Below, in pieces: positions 51,844 to 60,393 of a DNA stretch of 64,000 nucleotides. Position numbers and translations under genes: made by a program. The first letter of the stretch is position 1, and the number at the start of each line of letters is the position of its first letter. The notes below the pieces were generated by a model, which was not told the DNA's origin, ran no database searches, and saw only the letters and a list, made by a program, of their open reading frames with translations. Source of the stretch: an uncultured Sutterella sp. (GTDB lineage: Bacteria; Pseudomonadota; Gammaproteobacteria; Burkholderiales; Burkholderiaceae_F); contig CABQGK010000007.1 in assembly GCA_902463725.1 (NCBI GenBank), positions 54,538 through 118,537 on the forward strand, given 5' to 3'.

Positions 51844-53346
51844 ATGATTAAGTTTCGCAAAGTTTCTTTCCTCACCGCGGGGCTGGCAGCTGGAGTCCTC
51901 AGCTTACACGCCCCTGTCATCGCATTGGGAAAGGACTCTTCCAGTGTCCCCATCGCCGAAGTCCAGCAATTCGCGAAATCATTTAACGCCATCAAACAGT
52001 ACTATGTTGACCCCGTCGAGGACAAGGATCTCATGCTTTATGCCGTCAAAGGGATGGTTAGTGGTCTAGATCCTCACTCGGAGTTTCTCGACGAAAAGGG
52101 CTACAAAAATATGACCGAAAGCACACAAGGTGCCTTCGGCGGTCTTGGTATCGAAGTCACTAAGGATACTGCTGGTGTACTCGTCGTCTCACCTATCGAC
52201 GAAACGCCTGCTCAGCGCGCAGGCATTCGCCCTGGCGACATCATCACCAAGATCAACGGTATTACTACTGACGATCAATCGCTCGATGCTTCGGTCAAAC
52301 TGATGCGCGGCGAACCCAACACCGATATCGAACTCACGATTGCCCGTAAAGGTGTCAACAAGCCCCTTATCTTTAAACTGACGCGCGCGATCATTAAGGT
52401 CAAGAGCGTCAAAATGAAGAAGCTCGACGGTGGTATCGGCTACATCCGTATTTCTCAATTCCAAGAGCGTACTGCCCAAGATTTGGTCACCAATCTCAAC
52501 CAACTCGCAGCAGACAATTCGCTCAAGGGATTGATCCTCGACTTGCGCAATGATCCAGGTGGTGTATTACAAGCGGCTGTTGCCGTTGCTGGAGCTTTCT
52601 TGCCCCAAAATTCGACCGTTGTTTCAACTAAAGGGCGTACGGTTGACTCCAACTACACCTATAAAGTCACGCCCGAGGACTATTTCCTTTCCGATACAAC
52701 GCCTGACGTTCTAAAGAACCTCACGCCAAAGGCTCGTGAAGTGCCGCTCGTTGTGTTAATCAACTCGGCCTCTGCCTCTGCAAGTGAAATCGTCTCGGGC
52801 GCTTTGCAAGACTACAAACGTGCAACGCTAATTGGGAATCGCTCCTTTGGTAAGGGGAGCGTGCAGACGATTCTGCCCATGCGTACCGGTGACAAAGTTG
52901 TGGGCGTTAAGCTTACGACAGCTCGCTACTACACTCCCTCGGGCCGCTCCATCCAAGCTAAAGGGATTGAACCTGATATTTATGTTGATGACACGCCAAA
53001 AGGGAACTTCCCATCGTTCCAGATTCGCGAATCCGATCTGAAACGTCATCTCTCCAACAAAGAAGAGGAAGATAAAAACAAGGAAGATCTGCCTTATGAT
53101 GGCGATGATGGCACGGTCCCCGACTATCAGTACACCATGGGTGACGACAAAGATTGGCAACTCACGCAGGCAGTGAACTATCTGCAGGGTAAGCCTGTCG
53201 AAGTGTCCCAATACCGTGGTAAGCCACGTAAGGAAGTTGAAAAACTGAAAAAAGCGGAGGCCGCAAAGAAAGCCGCTGAAGAAGCTAAGGCTGACGCGCA
53301 GAAGGGTTCCACAGCCGACAAAGCTGAGAAGCCCGCGAAGGACTAA
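51844..53346 (+). CDS. ctpA: Carboxy-terminal processing protease CtpA/Prc family (S41)
   Basis: A periplasmic serine protease of 500 residues. It has a signal peptide (LTAGLAAGVLSLHAPVIA), a PDZ domain (about 95-180, GGLGIEVTKDTAGVLVVSPI), and the S41 core with catalytic Ser in NSASASASEI (near 312) and Lys in RSFGKGSVQT (near 336). The C-terminal tail (from about 400) is charged and rich in Lys/Ala/Glu. CtpA degrades cell-wall hydrolases and their adaptors in relatives, which suits its place after envC. Confidence 0.95.
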   Translation: MIKFRKVSFLTAGLAAGVLSLHAPVIALGKDSSSVPIAEVQQFAKSFNAIKQYYVDPVEDKDLMLYAVKGMVSGLDPHSEFLDEKGYKNMTESTQGAFGGLGIEVTKDTAGVLVVSPIDETPAQRAGIRPGDIITKINGITTDDQSLDASVKLMRGEPNTDIELTIARKGVNKPLIFKLTRAIIKVKSVKMKKLDGGIGYIRISQFQERTAQDLVTNLNQLAADNSLKGLILDLRNDPGGVLQAAVAVAGAFLPQNSTVVSTKGRTVDSNYTYKVTPEDYFLSDTTPDVLKNLTPKAREVPLVVLINSASASASEIVSGALQDYKRATLIGNRSFGKGSVQTILPMRTGDKVVGVKLTTARYYTPSGRSIQAKGIEPDIYVDDTPKGNFPSFQIRESDLKRHLSNKEEEDKNKEDLPYDGDDGTVPDYQYTMGDDKDWQLTQAVNYLQGKPVEVSQYRGKPRKEVEKLKKAEAAKKAAEEAKADAQKGSTADKAEKPAKD

Positions 53347-53360
53347 TTGCTCCTTTGAAT

Positions 53361-53397
53361 AAAGACGCCGTAGCGCTCCTCGCGCGACGGCGTCTTT
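53361..53397. terminator. Bidirectional terminator between ctpA and slmA
   Basis: AAAGACGCCGT pairs with ACGGCGTCTTT, with an inner GCGC/GCGC stem around TCCTC. The stem ends in TTT on both strands, between converging genes. Confidence 0.8.
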
Positions 53398-53408
53398 CAT
53401 TGAATGAC

Positions 53409-53999
53409 CTAGAGGAAGAAAGGAGTCAATGCCACAGGCGTGACATTATTGACTCGCTCACGGTAGCCACTCACCACAAAGGTGAGCCAACGCCCGAGTA
53501 CAAAGGAAATCACTAAGCTAGCACGAGCTGAAACATTGAAATCAGCTGGTAACTTACCCTCTTCAATGGCTTCACGATAGGCTTGACGGAACAGACCGTT
53601 AAACTTCACATAAAGCGCATTGATGCGCTCCCTGAGCTCAGCATCCTCCTGCATAAGAGCGTGCCCTGTCAACACCTGACAGATCCCCCGATTGACATCA
53701 GCGAAGTCAAGCATCACTTTAATCATCATATTGATCTTTGCGAGAGAATCCAACTCCTTGGTTTCTCGGATGCTGTTGAACAGACCTACAATACTCTCCT
53801 CGGCAAAGTCAATCAACGCATGATACATGTGCGATTTCTTCGGGAAATAGCGGTAAAGCGAGCCTTCAGCTAGGCCGACCGAGGCGGACAGTTGGGAAAT
53901 CGAGACGCGATCACCTGGGCACTCTTCCAAGAGTTTTGCCAAACTCTGCAGGATGAGGGCACGGCGAGGGGAGGATTTCTTGTTCTTACTCTCAATCAT
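53409..53999 (-). CDS. slmA: Nucleoid occlusion factor SlmA (TetR family)
   Basis: Blocks FtsZ assembly over the chromosome while bound to DNA. The 196-residue protein has a TetR-type HTH (RVSISQLSASVGLAEGSLYRYFPKKSHMYHALIDF) and the SlmA-specific helical domain with VLTGHALMQEDAELRERINALY, close to the [20 protein letters not shown] region of E. coli SlmA. In Burkholderiales slmA lies near a HAD phosphatase gene; here sppA sits between them. No operon partner follows. Confidence 0.9.
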   Translation of the reverse strand: MIESKNKKSSPRRALILQSLAKLLEECPGDRVSISQLSASVGLAEGSLYRYFPKKSHMYHALIDFAEESIVGLFNSIRETKELDSLAKINMMIKVMLDFADVNRGICQVLTGHALMQEDAELRERINALYVKFNGLFRQAYREAIEEGKLPADFNVSARASLVISFVLGRWLTFVVSGYRERVNNVTPVALTPFFL

Positions 54000-54042
54000 G
54001 TTCTTTTCACTAACAGTCGGTAATGGTTTTACTTATACGCCA

Positions 54043-55821
54043 CTACGGTTGCTCACTGGGAATGGACGGCAACCTTACCGCCACATCGTTCTCTGACTTC
54101 ATGGCTGGCAAGCCAAAGACGCTTGAAAGCACCTGAGTCGCAAGTCGGGCACCGCCCCTTCCGATCATGCGCTTGAGGATCTGCAGCATGCTACTTGGGG
54201 ACGCATCATAATAAACGACTGGCGCAGACTCGGGGAGCTTCGCGAGGTTTTTTGCAAGGCGTACGGCCTCATCAAGTCCCCCCACCTCATCAACTAATCC
54301 TCGCTCTTTAGCCTGCGTCCCAGTCCAGACACGACCTTCTGCCACTTTGCCAACCGCTTCTTTACTCATGCCACGATGCTCTGCAACGTGCTCAAGAAAG
54401 TGCTGATACATGTTATTGACCGACGCACTCAAAAAGGCGCGATCCTGCTCGGAAAAAGCCGTACCTTGCACAGGTATACCTGTCTCAACGCTCTGATAAC
54501 CGCCCGAGCCAACTTTTAGACGCTTCAATAGTTCAGGGGCCTCAAAACCAAAGGCAAACACGCCGATCGAGCCAGTTATCGTAAATGGACTTGCTACGAT
54601 CTTGTCCGCAGCCATCGAAATCCAGTACCCGCCTGATGCGGCGAACCCACCCATGGAGACAACCACGGGGCGCTTTTGTTTGAGCGTAGCTAAGGCAGAA
54701 TAAATTTCATCACTTTCCTCAGCGCTGCCCCCTGGGGAGTTGATGCGCAAAACGACTGCCTTGATTTTCTCGTCTTTTTCAATGTCTTCAACGGCACGTC
54801 GAACGGCGCGCGCATTGAGGTTGTCATCACTGCCGCCAATTTCACCAGAAAGCGTCAGCACCACAACGCCGTTCGCATCGCTCATACCCTGCTCAGGCAG
54901 ACTGTGCAAATACGTGATAAGCCCAACACGTCGGTAGTCCTCACGTTTCTTAGTTGGTGAAAAGGTCTCCTCTAGCGACTTGACGAAGTCTTCACGCGAT
55001 TCAAGCTTATCCACTAACCCTAAGTCCTTGTAAAACGCCCCGGAGGTCTTACCAGCGTTAAGAGCTTGTATCAGCGGCTCAAGCGTTTCGATGCTTTGAC
55101 TGAGCTTGCCTGCTGGCAGTTTGCGAACGCGCTCAACCTCGGAGAGGTAGTGTCCCCAAAAATCTTCACCTAAATATTTTTGTGCCGCTAGATTGTCTTT
55201 GCTCGGTGCAGACAACAGCAAAGGCTCGAGTGCGCTCTTATAGCGCTGACGTGTCGTGACGACATTGATACCCACCGTTTTAAGCGTCTCGCCTACATAG
55301 AGCGTATTGAAATTAACCCCTGTGAAACGCACGGCCCCCATCCTTGGCATGGAAATATGCGTTGCATGCATGGCAATGGCATAACTATTCTGACCGTAAG
55401 CGCTACGCCAAACCCAAATAGGTTTACCTGTTTGGCGAAACGCTTCTAGCGCTTTTGTTAAACGCTCTACGGTAGCAAGATTTGTACCAACGAAATCATC
55501 CATTCTCAGACGCAACGCCACAATCTTCGGGTCTTTCGCTGCAGCATCCACGGCTCGAACCACGCTCTCAACAGGGGTACTAACATCTTTCCCCATGCCA
55601 GCTAGCGCCATCAAACTCTCGAAGCCAGCAGGGGTATCCACTTCGGCTCCCTCAACGAGCAGACCATCTAGGCGCACATCAAGCACAGTATGATCCTTAA
55701 TCTCGGTGCTACGTGACATATAGAACGCAGCACAAAGTGCAAAAACAATACCGCCCCAAAAGCAAGCGGCGAAAAGAACGCGTGGGATTACGCTCAGAAT
55801 GGTAAAGATTTTCTTAATCAT
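54043..55821 (-). CDS. sppA: Signal peptide peptidase SppA, 67K type
   Basis: Degrades cleaved signal peptides in the inner membrane. The 592-residue protein has an N-terminal membrane anchor (VLFAACFWGGIVFALCAAFY) and tandem S49 domains: the catalytic Lys lies in the first (RQRYKSALEPLL, near 197) and the Ser in the second (GGFAASGGYW, near 396), the same arrangement as E. coli SppA (K209, S409). The ATG at 55821 overlaps the HAD gene end by 8 bases, so the two are coupled. The frame opens at 55950 but that would overlap further. Confidence 0.95.
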   Translation of the reverse strand: MIKKIFTILSVIPRVLFAACFWGGIVFALCAAFYMSRSTEIKDHTVLDVRLDGLLVEGAEVDTPAGFESLMALAGMGKDVSTPVESVVRAVDAAAKDPKIVALRLRMDDFVGTNLATVERLTKALEAFRQTGKPIWVWRSAYGQNSYAIAMHATHISMPRMGAVRFTGVNFNTLYVGETLKTVGINVVTTRQRYKSALEPLLLSAPSKDNLAAQKYLGEDFWGHYLSEVERVRKLPAGKLSQSIETLEPLIQALNAGKTSGAFYKDLGLVDKLESREDFVKSLEETFSPTKKREDYRRVGLITYLHSLPEQGMSDANGVVVLTLSGEIGGSDDNLNARAVRRAVEDIEKDEKIKAVVLRINSPGGSAEESDEIYSALATLKQKRPVVVSMGGFAASGGYWISMAADKIVASPFTITGSIGVFAFGFEAPELLKRLKVGSGGYQSVETGIPVQGTAFSEQDRAFLSASVNNMYQHFLEHVAEHRGMSKEAVGKVAEGRVWTGTQAKERGLVDEVGGLDEAVRLAKNLAKLPESAPVVYYDASPSSMLQILKRMIGRGGARLATQVLSSVFGLPAMKSENDVAVRLPSIPSEQP

Positions 55822-56485
55822 AAAATTTCCGTGAGCCCAGTTCGTGGATGTGTCTAATTTGATGGTCCACGTATGGCGAACTGCGTCGGTGCGTGAGCCG
55901 TCCATGAGCCAGTCTATACCCCGTCGCCCAAATTGTCTTAAAGCCAGCACATTTAGCGGCTTTGAGATTCATCAGACTATCATCGACAAGGGCGCAACGA
56001 GCAGGATGCATCCCTTGACGACGTGCTTGAGCAAGGAGCATGGAGACGCTCGGTTTCGGACGCCAATCCCCAAAGAGCCTCATTTCAAAACAGCTGACGA
56101 CAACATCCACCACGCTCGCAATACCCAGTGCAGCAACCACACGTTGTGCATAGGTGCCGGGGCCATTGGTAAAGACGACACGGCGCCCCTCAATATGGGA
56201 AATATCCGCCACAACATCACCACGGTAATGGATATATGGCGTCGGATCAAAGTCATGAGTTTCTGTGAGAAAGCGGACTGGATCTATGCGATGAAGGCGC
56301 CACAACGCAATAAAGGTCGACCCGTATGTAGCCCAATAATGAGCACGCAGCGCATGAGCCTCTTGTACACTCATACGGAGTTCGCGGGCGATAAAGGCGT
56401 CCATTCGGAGATGTATCTCCCGCAGCATACCGCCAGAGGCCTCATAGATCGTATCGTCCAAGTCCAAAAACCAACACTTCATCAT
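55814..56485 (-). CDS. HAD-family hydrolase, pyrimidine 5'-nucleotidase type
   Basis: A 223-residue haloacid-dehalogenase phosphatase. Motif I (FLDLDDTIYEASGG) is at the very N terminus, followed by a helical cap with HYWATYGST, motif II FTNGPG, motif III KPS, and motif IV LVDDSLMNLKAAK, as in Ssm1/Phm8-like pyrimidine 5'-nucleotidases. Start codons at 56485 and 56482 are both possible; neither has a ribosome binding site, and a terminator ends 9 bases upstream. It overlaps sppA. Relatives lie beside slmA in other Burkholderiales. Confidence 0.87.
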   Translation of the reverse strand: MMKCWFLDLDDTIYEASGGMLREIHLRMDAFIARELRMSVQEAHALRAHYWATYGSTFIALWRLHRIDPVRFLTETHDFDPTPYIHYRGDVVADISHIEGRRVVFTNGPGTYAQRVVAALGIASVVDVVVSCFEMRLFGDWRPKPSVSMLLAQARRQGMHPARCALVDDSLMNLKAAKCAGFKTIWATGYRLAHGRLTHRRSSPYVDHQIRHIHELGSRKFYD

Positions 56486-56494
56486 TTTGTCGAG

Positions 56495-56544
56495 AAAAAA
56501 GGCTCAGTCGCTACGCCGTCCCTAGACGGTGTGCCAACTGAGCC
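56495..56544 (-). terminator. Intrinsic terminator after dksA
   Basis: On the minus strand GGCTCAGT (56544-56537) pairs with ACTGAGCC (56508-56501), enclosing a second stem CCGTC/GACGG, and is followed by six T. It stands about 125 bases after dksA and directly before the HAD gene. A further 7-bp inverted repeat (GCAGGCA/TGCCTGC, 56550-56569) lies just upstream. Confidence 0.85.
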
Positions 56545-56667
56545 TCATTGCAGGCACACGGATGCCTGCTGTTAGGAAGATAGTCTCGGCAACGAGCCCG
56601 TAGATATCCTGTACGCGACAAGGTCACCTACCGAGGGCTGCCTCAGCCAACAAGCAAACGATGGCGA

Positions 56668-57087
56668 TCAGTCCCCGTACATTTTCTGCTTCAGCTCGCG
56701 GCGTTGCTGCGCCTCAAGGGAGAGGGTAGCTGTCGGGCGAGCAAGCAAACGAGCGACGCCGATCGGATCTCCCGTTTCCTCACAGTACCCATACTCGCCG
56801 TCCTCAATGCGCTTCAATGCAGCCTGCACCTTCTTGAGAAGCTTGCGTTCTCGATCACGAGTACGTAGCTCAAGCGCATGCTCTTCTTCAATGGTAGCGC
56901 GGTCAGCTGGGTCAGGAACAATCGTAGTTTCACGCAAATTGTTCGTTGTCTGGTCTGCATTGGCACGAAGTTCAGCTTCCATCTGTTCCAAACGATGTTT
57001 GAAAAAAGCAAGCTGACGTTCGTCCATGTAATCGTCTTCAGGCATCTGCAGAATTTCTTCCACAGTGAGCAATTTCTTTGTAGCCAT
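56668..57087 (-). CDS. dksA: RNA polymerase-binding transcription factor DksA, single-Cys form
   Basis: Works with ppGpp to adjust initiation by RNA polymerase. The 139-residue protein has the coiled coil (about 30-110) with the tip DPADRATIEEE and the C-terminal globular part YGYCEETGDPIGVARLLARPTA. Of the four zinc cysteines of E. coli DksA only the first remains (CEETG, then TLSLEAQ). This resembles alphaproteobacterial DksA and is functionally like zinc-independent DksA2. The start follows AGAAGG. The gene is 166 bases downstream of a COG0523 GTPase gene. Confidence 0.93.
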   Translation of the reverse strand: MATKKLLTVEEILQMPEDDYMDERQLAFFKHRLEQMEAELRANADQTTNNLRETTIVPDPADRATIEEEHALELRTRDRERKLLKKVQAALKRIEDGEYGYCEETGDPIGVARLLARPTATLSLEAQQRRELKQKMYGD

Positions 57088-57253
57088 AAACTACCTTCTT
57101 TTTCTAAAAAAACCTGTCGTCAGCCCATAGAAAGGCCGCCGCCCAGATGCCCAAGGGTGAAACCTGTTTTATACAGGAATTCCGCATATATTTCCATCAT
57201 TTCACGACAAAGTTCATGAGGGAATACCCTAAGAGGTGGCCACTAACAAGGTA

Positions 57254-58249
57254 CTAGTCAGCAAGGCAGGTCGTTAATCCGTGACGGATCGCGTCTTCAG
57301 GAAGGTTTCGCCCAATGAAGACGAGTTTTGAGTACGGTTTACGGTCTCCCCATGGACCAAGCGCATCCGTCCCTGCGAACATATGCACCCCCTGTAGGAC
57401 GACCTTCTGGTTGGTACCCTTTAACTGTAGCACGCCTTTGTAGCGCAGGAGTTGTTCTCCGTAAACGGTAATAATCGAGCCAATGTAGCGCTCGAGCTTT
57501 TGTGGATCAAAAGCACGATCCGTCTCAAAAACAAAGGATCGAATGTCGTCTCGATGGTGATGGTGGTGGTGCGTATTGTTAAAGAACGCTGGATCAACGT
57601 CGAGCACATCATTCATGCTGAATCCGTTGATATTGAGCACTTCCTCAACTGGACAATCCCCCATGTTCACTTCGCGCAGTGACGCTCTAGCATTCATCAT
57701 ACGCAGACGAGACTTCATCTGCTCGACCTCACTGGTCGTACACAGATCCGTCTTGGAAAGCAGAATGCGGTCAGCAAAACCAACTTGATCACGCGCCGCT
57801 GCCTCTTGTGCGAGCGTCAGCTCAGCATGTTTACAATCGACGACCGTCACCACACCGTCCAGCCGATAGAACGCGGCGACCGCATCATCCATAAAAAATG
57901 TCTGCGCAACGGGGCCAGGGTTAGCTACACCCGTCGTTTCGATGACCACATAGTCGAACTCAATTTCACCACGATCACGGCGATGGCGCAAATCGGTCAG
58001 AACGCGCGACAAATCTCCTCGAATCGTACAGCAGACACAGCCATTGCTCATCGAGACAATTTGTTCCTTACCAGATGTCACCAGCAAATCGCTATCGACA
58101 TTTTCCTCACCAAACTCATTTTCGATGATGGCGATGCGGTAATTGTGATTCTCTTTCAGAATGCGATTCAGAAGCGTCGTTTTCCCAGCGCCTAGAAAGC
58201 CTGTAAGAATGGTGACCGGAATGTCCGGTGTTTGTTCTTCAACTCTCAT
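57254..58249 (-). CDS. COG0523/G3E-family GTPase (CobW/ZigA-like metal chaperone)
   Basis: A 331-residue P-loop GTPase. It has Walker A TGFLGAGKTTLLN, the metal-binding CVCC motif (GCVCCTIRGDL), VIETTGVANPGP, base-recognition SKTDL, a run of six His (near residue 228) and a CobW C-terminal domain from about 240. Such proteins deliver or buffer metals, often zinc (ZigA, ZNG1); the His stretch supports metal binding. Placed upstream of a Cys-poor DksA, a role in zinc shortage is likely, but I found no clear Zur box. It follows rlmI by 22 bases, which suggests cotranscription from there. Confidence 0.88.
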   Translation of the reverse strand: MRVEEQTPDIPVTILTGFLGAGKTTLLNRILKENHNYRIAIIENEFGEENVDSDLLVTSGKEQIVSMSNGCVCCTIRGDLSRVLTDLRHRRDRGEIEFDYVVIETTGVANPGPVAQTFFMDDAVAAFYRLDGVVTVVDCKHAELTLAQEAAARDQVGFADRILLSKTDLCTTSEVEQMKSRLRMMNARASLREVNMGDCPVEEVLNINGFSMNDVLDVDPAFFNNTHHHHHHRDDIRSFVFETDRAFDPQKLERYIGSIITVYGEQLLRYKGVLQLKGTNQKVVLQGVHMFAGTDALGPWGDRKPYSKLVFIGRNLPEDAIRHGLTTCLAD

Positions 58250-58271
58250 TTTTTATCTGTCCAAAATTTGC

Positions 58272-59480
58272 TTATGGACGCACCAACAGATGCAATCCCT
58301 TCAAGTACTCACCCTCCGGATAGGTCATGAGGAGCGGATGATCCTCTCCGCCGCCAAAGCGGGCAATCGCCCAAGCATTGACGTGAGCATCAAAAACAGC
58401 CCCAGCGATGATCTTTTGGAAAAGATCTGGATCAATCGCGCCAGAGCACGAGAACGTAAAGAGATTACCACTAGGGCCGAGCAACTCCAAGCCCTTCAAG
58501 TTAATGTCCTTGTAAGCGCGGGCAGCGCGTTCCACATGGCGGTGATTTGAGGCGAACTTTGGAGGATCCAAAATCACGAGGTCAAACTTTTCCCCCGCCT
58601 CAATGGCACTGCGTAGATACGTAAACACATCTTCGCAGACCACTTTATGGGACGATTCGTCAAATCCGTTACGCGCCGCATTGGCTTGAGCCATCTCAAG
58701 CGCCTCAGCCGAAGAGTCCACGCTAACAACTTCGGCAGCGCCGCCCTTGAGCAACGCAAGCGAAAAGCCTCCGGTATAGCAGAAGCAATTAAGTGCCCGT
58801 AGCCCACGACCATGCTCACGGCGGAAAGCCTCAGCCAAACGCTGTGCCGCCAAGCGACTTTCACGCTGATCAATATAGAACCCCGTTTTGTGACCATTTC
58901 GGACATCGATGCCGTACTTCACACCATCTTCCACAATTTCGATAGCTTGCGGAGGTTCATCCCCGCGGAGTACGCCCGTCTTCAGTTCAAGCCCTTCACG
59001 AGTGCGCAATTGTGCATCCGAACGGTCATAGATACCGCGCGCATGGGTGAGTTTCATCAACAGATCGGCAATCAACTCACGCCAATACTCCACCCCTGCC
59101 GACATAAACTGTGTGACCAACCACTCTCCATAGCGATCAACAATGAGCCCTGGTAGCTCATCCGCCTCGCCAAAGACCAATCTCACCGCCCCCGTGCGAC
59201 CTTTGAGGGACTCGCGCGCAGCAATAGCCGCGGAAAGCTTACGTTCAAACCATGCAGCATCAATTTGCTCTTCAACATCAAACGTCCAGCAGCGCGCACG
59301 AAGCGTAGAGTCAGGGGAATAGGCAGCCAATGCAAGCGGCCGCCCCTCTTGGCTCACAATCCGTACGGTCTCACCGCTACTCGCACGCCCACTCAAGCGA
59401 GCGATTGCTGTGTCGTAGACCCAAGGATGTCGGCGTAGCAGAGACTTTTCTTTGCCTTTTTTCAAAATGACATCAATCAT
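58272..59480 (-). CDS. rlmI: Class I SAM-dependent rRNA methyltransferase, RlmI-like
   Basis: Probably makes m5C1962 in 23S rRNA. The 402-residue protein has an N-terminal PUA domain (VILKKGKEKSLLRRHPWVYD), a central EEHEE-type domain, and a methyltransferase domain with the SAM loop LNCFCYTGGFSLALLKGGA and the motif ILDPPKFA. The order matches RlmI (396 residues in E. coli). It starts 12 bases after the dapF stop, and the whole run from the acyltransferases to the COG0523 gene could be one transcript. Confidence 0.92.
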   Translation of the reverse strand: MIDVILKKGKEKSLLRRHPWVYDTAIARLSGRASSGETVRIVSQEGRPLALAAYSPDSTLRARCWTFDVEEQIDAAWFERKLSAAIAARESLKGRTGAVRLVFGEADELPGLIVDRYGEWLVTQFMSAGVEYWRELIADLLMKLTHARGIYDRSDAQLRTREGLELKTGVLRGDEPPQAIEIVEDGVKYGIDVRNGHKTGFYIDQRESRLAAQRLAEAFRREHGRGLRALNCFCYTGGFSLALLKGGAAEVVSVDSSAEALEMAQANAARNGFDESSHKVVCEDVFTYLRSAIEAGEKFDLVILDPPKFASNHRHVERAARAYKDINLKGLELLGPSGNLFTFSCSGAIDPDLFQKIIAGAVFDAHVNAWAIARFGGGEDHPLLMTYPEGEYLKGLHLLVRP

Positions 59481-59492
59481 GATGTTCCTCTT

Positions 59493-60377
59493 TCATGCAA
59501 ACTTTAATCGTTTATCCACAAGTGCCTCTGCATCGACTACACCGTCAAAGACAAAACTTGCGGGTCCCTTGAGAGAGACACTGTGTTCAGGATCCCCATC
59601 CCAACTAACCGTGAGTTCGCCGCCTGGCAACTGAAGTCGTACCGTTGGCGAGAGTAATCCCCGTAGCTGACCAGAGACCGCGGCAGCACAGGCACCACTA
59701 CCGCAAGCAAGCGTAATACCACTGCCACGCTCCCATACGTCTACCCAAGCAAGTTCTGGGTTGACGATTGTGAGAAATTCCACATTGATCCGTTCAGGAA
59801 ATGCGCTGGCCGTCTCAATGGCACGGCCACATCGCTCGAGTACCACTCGGCTTGGACGTTCATGCGAGAGCACCACCGCATGGGGATTACCAAAGGCAAT
59901 CAGATCCGCGGTAAAAGTCCCCTGCGCTGTCACAATCTGCCAAAGATCGCGTCCTTGTACTTCTGTGGCTCTTGCGCTAGAGCGATCAAACTGCGCATCA
60001 CACAGCGCCAGCTCGGGTGTACCCATTTCGACAGCCACTTGGCCGTCATCTAGCAGGTGCATGGTGACATTACGTCGCCGTGTACGAGCGACGATTGTGC
60101 GCTTATTGGTAAGTCCTCGCTCATAGACAAAAAGCGCAAAGCAACGTGCGCCATTGCCACACATCTCGACTTCAGAGCCATCGCAATTGAAAATTCGGTA
60201 CGTAAAGTCCGCATCACCTGTGGCGGGTTCAATCAGGAGTAACTGATCGGCTCCAATACCGAAATGTCGATCACAGAGCGCAGCGATCAAATCGGCGCGC
60301 GGATCAAACCTCTGCGCAATGCCATTGATCACTACGAAATCGTTACCTGCACCGTGCATCTTGCTGAAATGAACCAT
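59493..60377 (-). CDS. dapF: Diaminopimelate epimerase
   Basis: Converts LL- to meso-diaminopimelate for lysine and peptidoglycan. The 294-residue protein has FSKMHGAGNDFVVINGI and the two catalytic cysteines in EMCGNGARC (near 75) and LACGSGACA (near 224). I chose the ATG at 60377, which has AAGGA at good spacing; MKCMVHF at 60386 would put the site too close. It lies 16 bases after an acyltransferase stop, an order conserved in Burkholderiales. Confidence 0.96.
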   Translation of the reverse strand: MVHFSKMHGAGNDFVVINGIAQRFDPRADLIAALCDRHFGIGADQLLLIEPATGDADFTYRIFNCDGSEVEMCGNGARCFALFVYERGLTNKRTIVARTRRRNVTMHLLDDGQVAVEMGTPELALCDAQFDRSSARATEVQGRDLWQIVTAQGTFTADLIAFGNPHAVVLSHERPSRVVLERCGRAIETASAFPERINVEFLTIVNPELAWVDVWERGSGITLACGSGACAAAVSGQLRGLLSPTVRLQLPGGELTVSWDGDPEHSVSLKGPASFVFDGVVDAEALVDKRLKFA

Positions 60378-60393
60378 GCACTTCATCCTTAAA

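Noticed and set aside
57088..57253. Zur box upstream of dksA
   Set aside because: CCTGT-TTTAT-ACAGG is a dyad in the right place, but does not match the known GTTATA-TATAAC-type Zur consensus.
57540..57570. Six-His run in the COG0523 GTPase as an engineered tag
   Set aside because: It is internal, between the GTPase and CobW C-terminal domains, where natural family members also have His-rich metal-binding loops.
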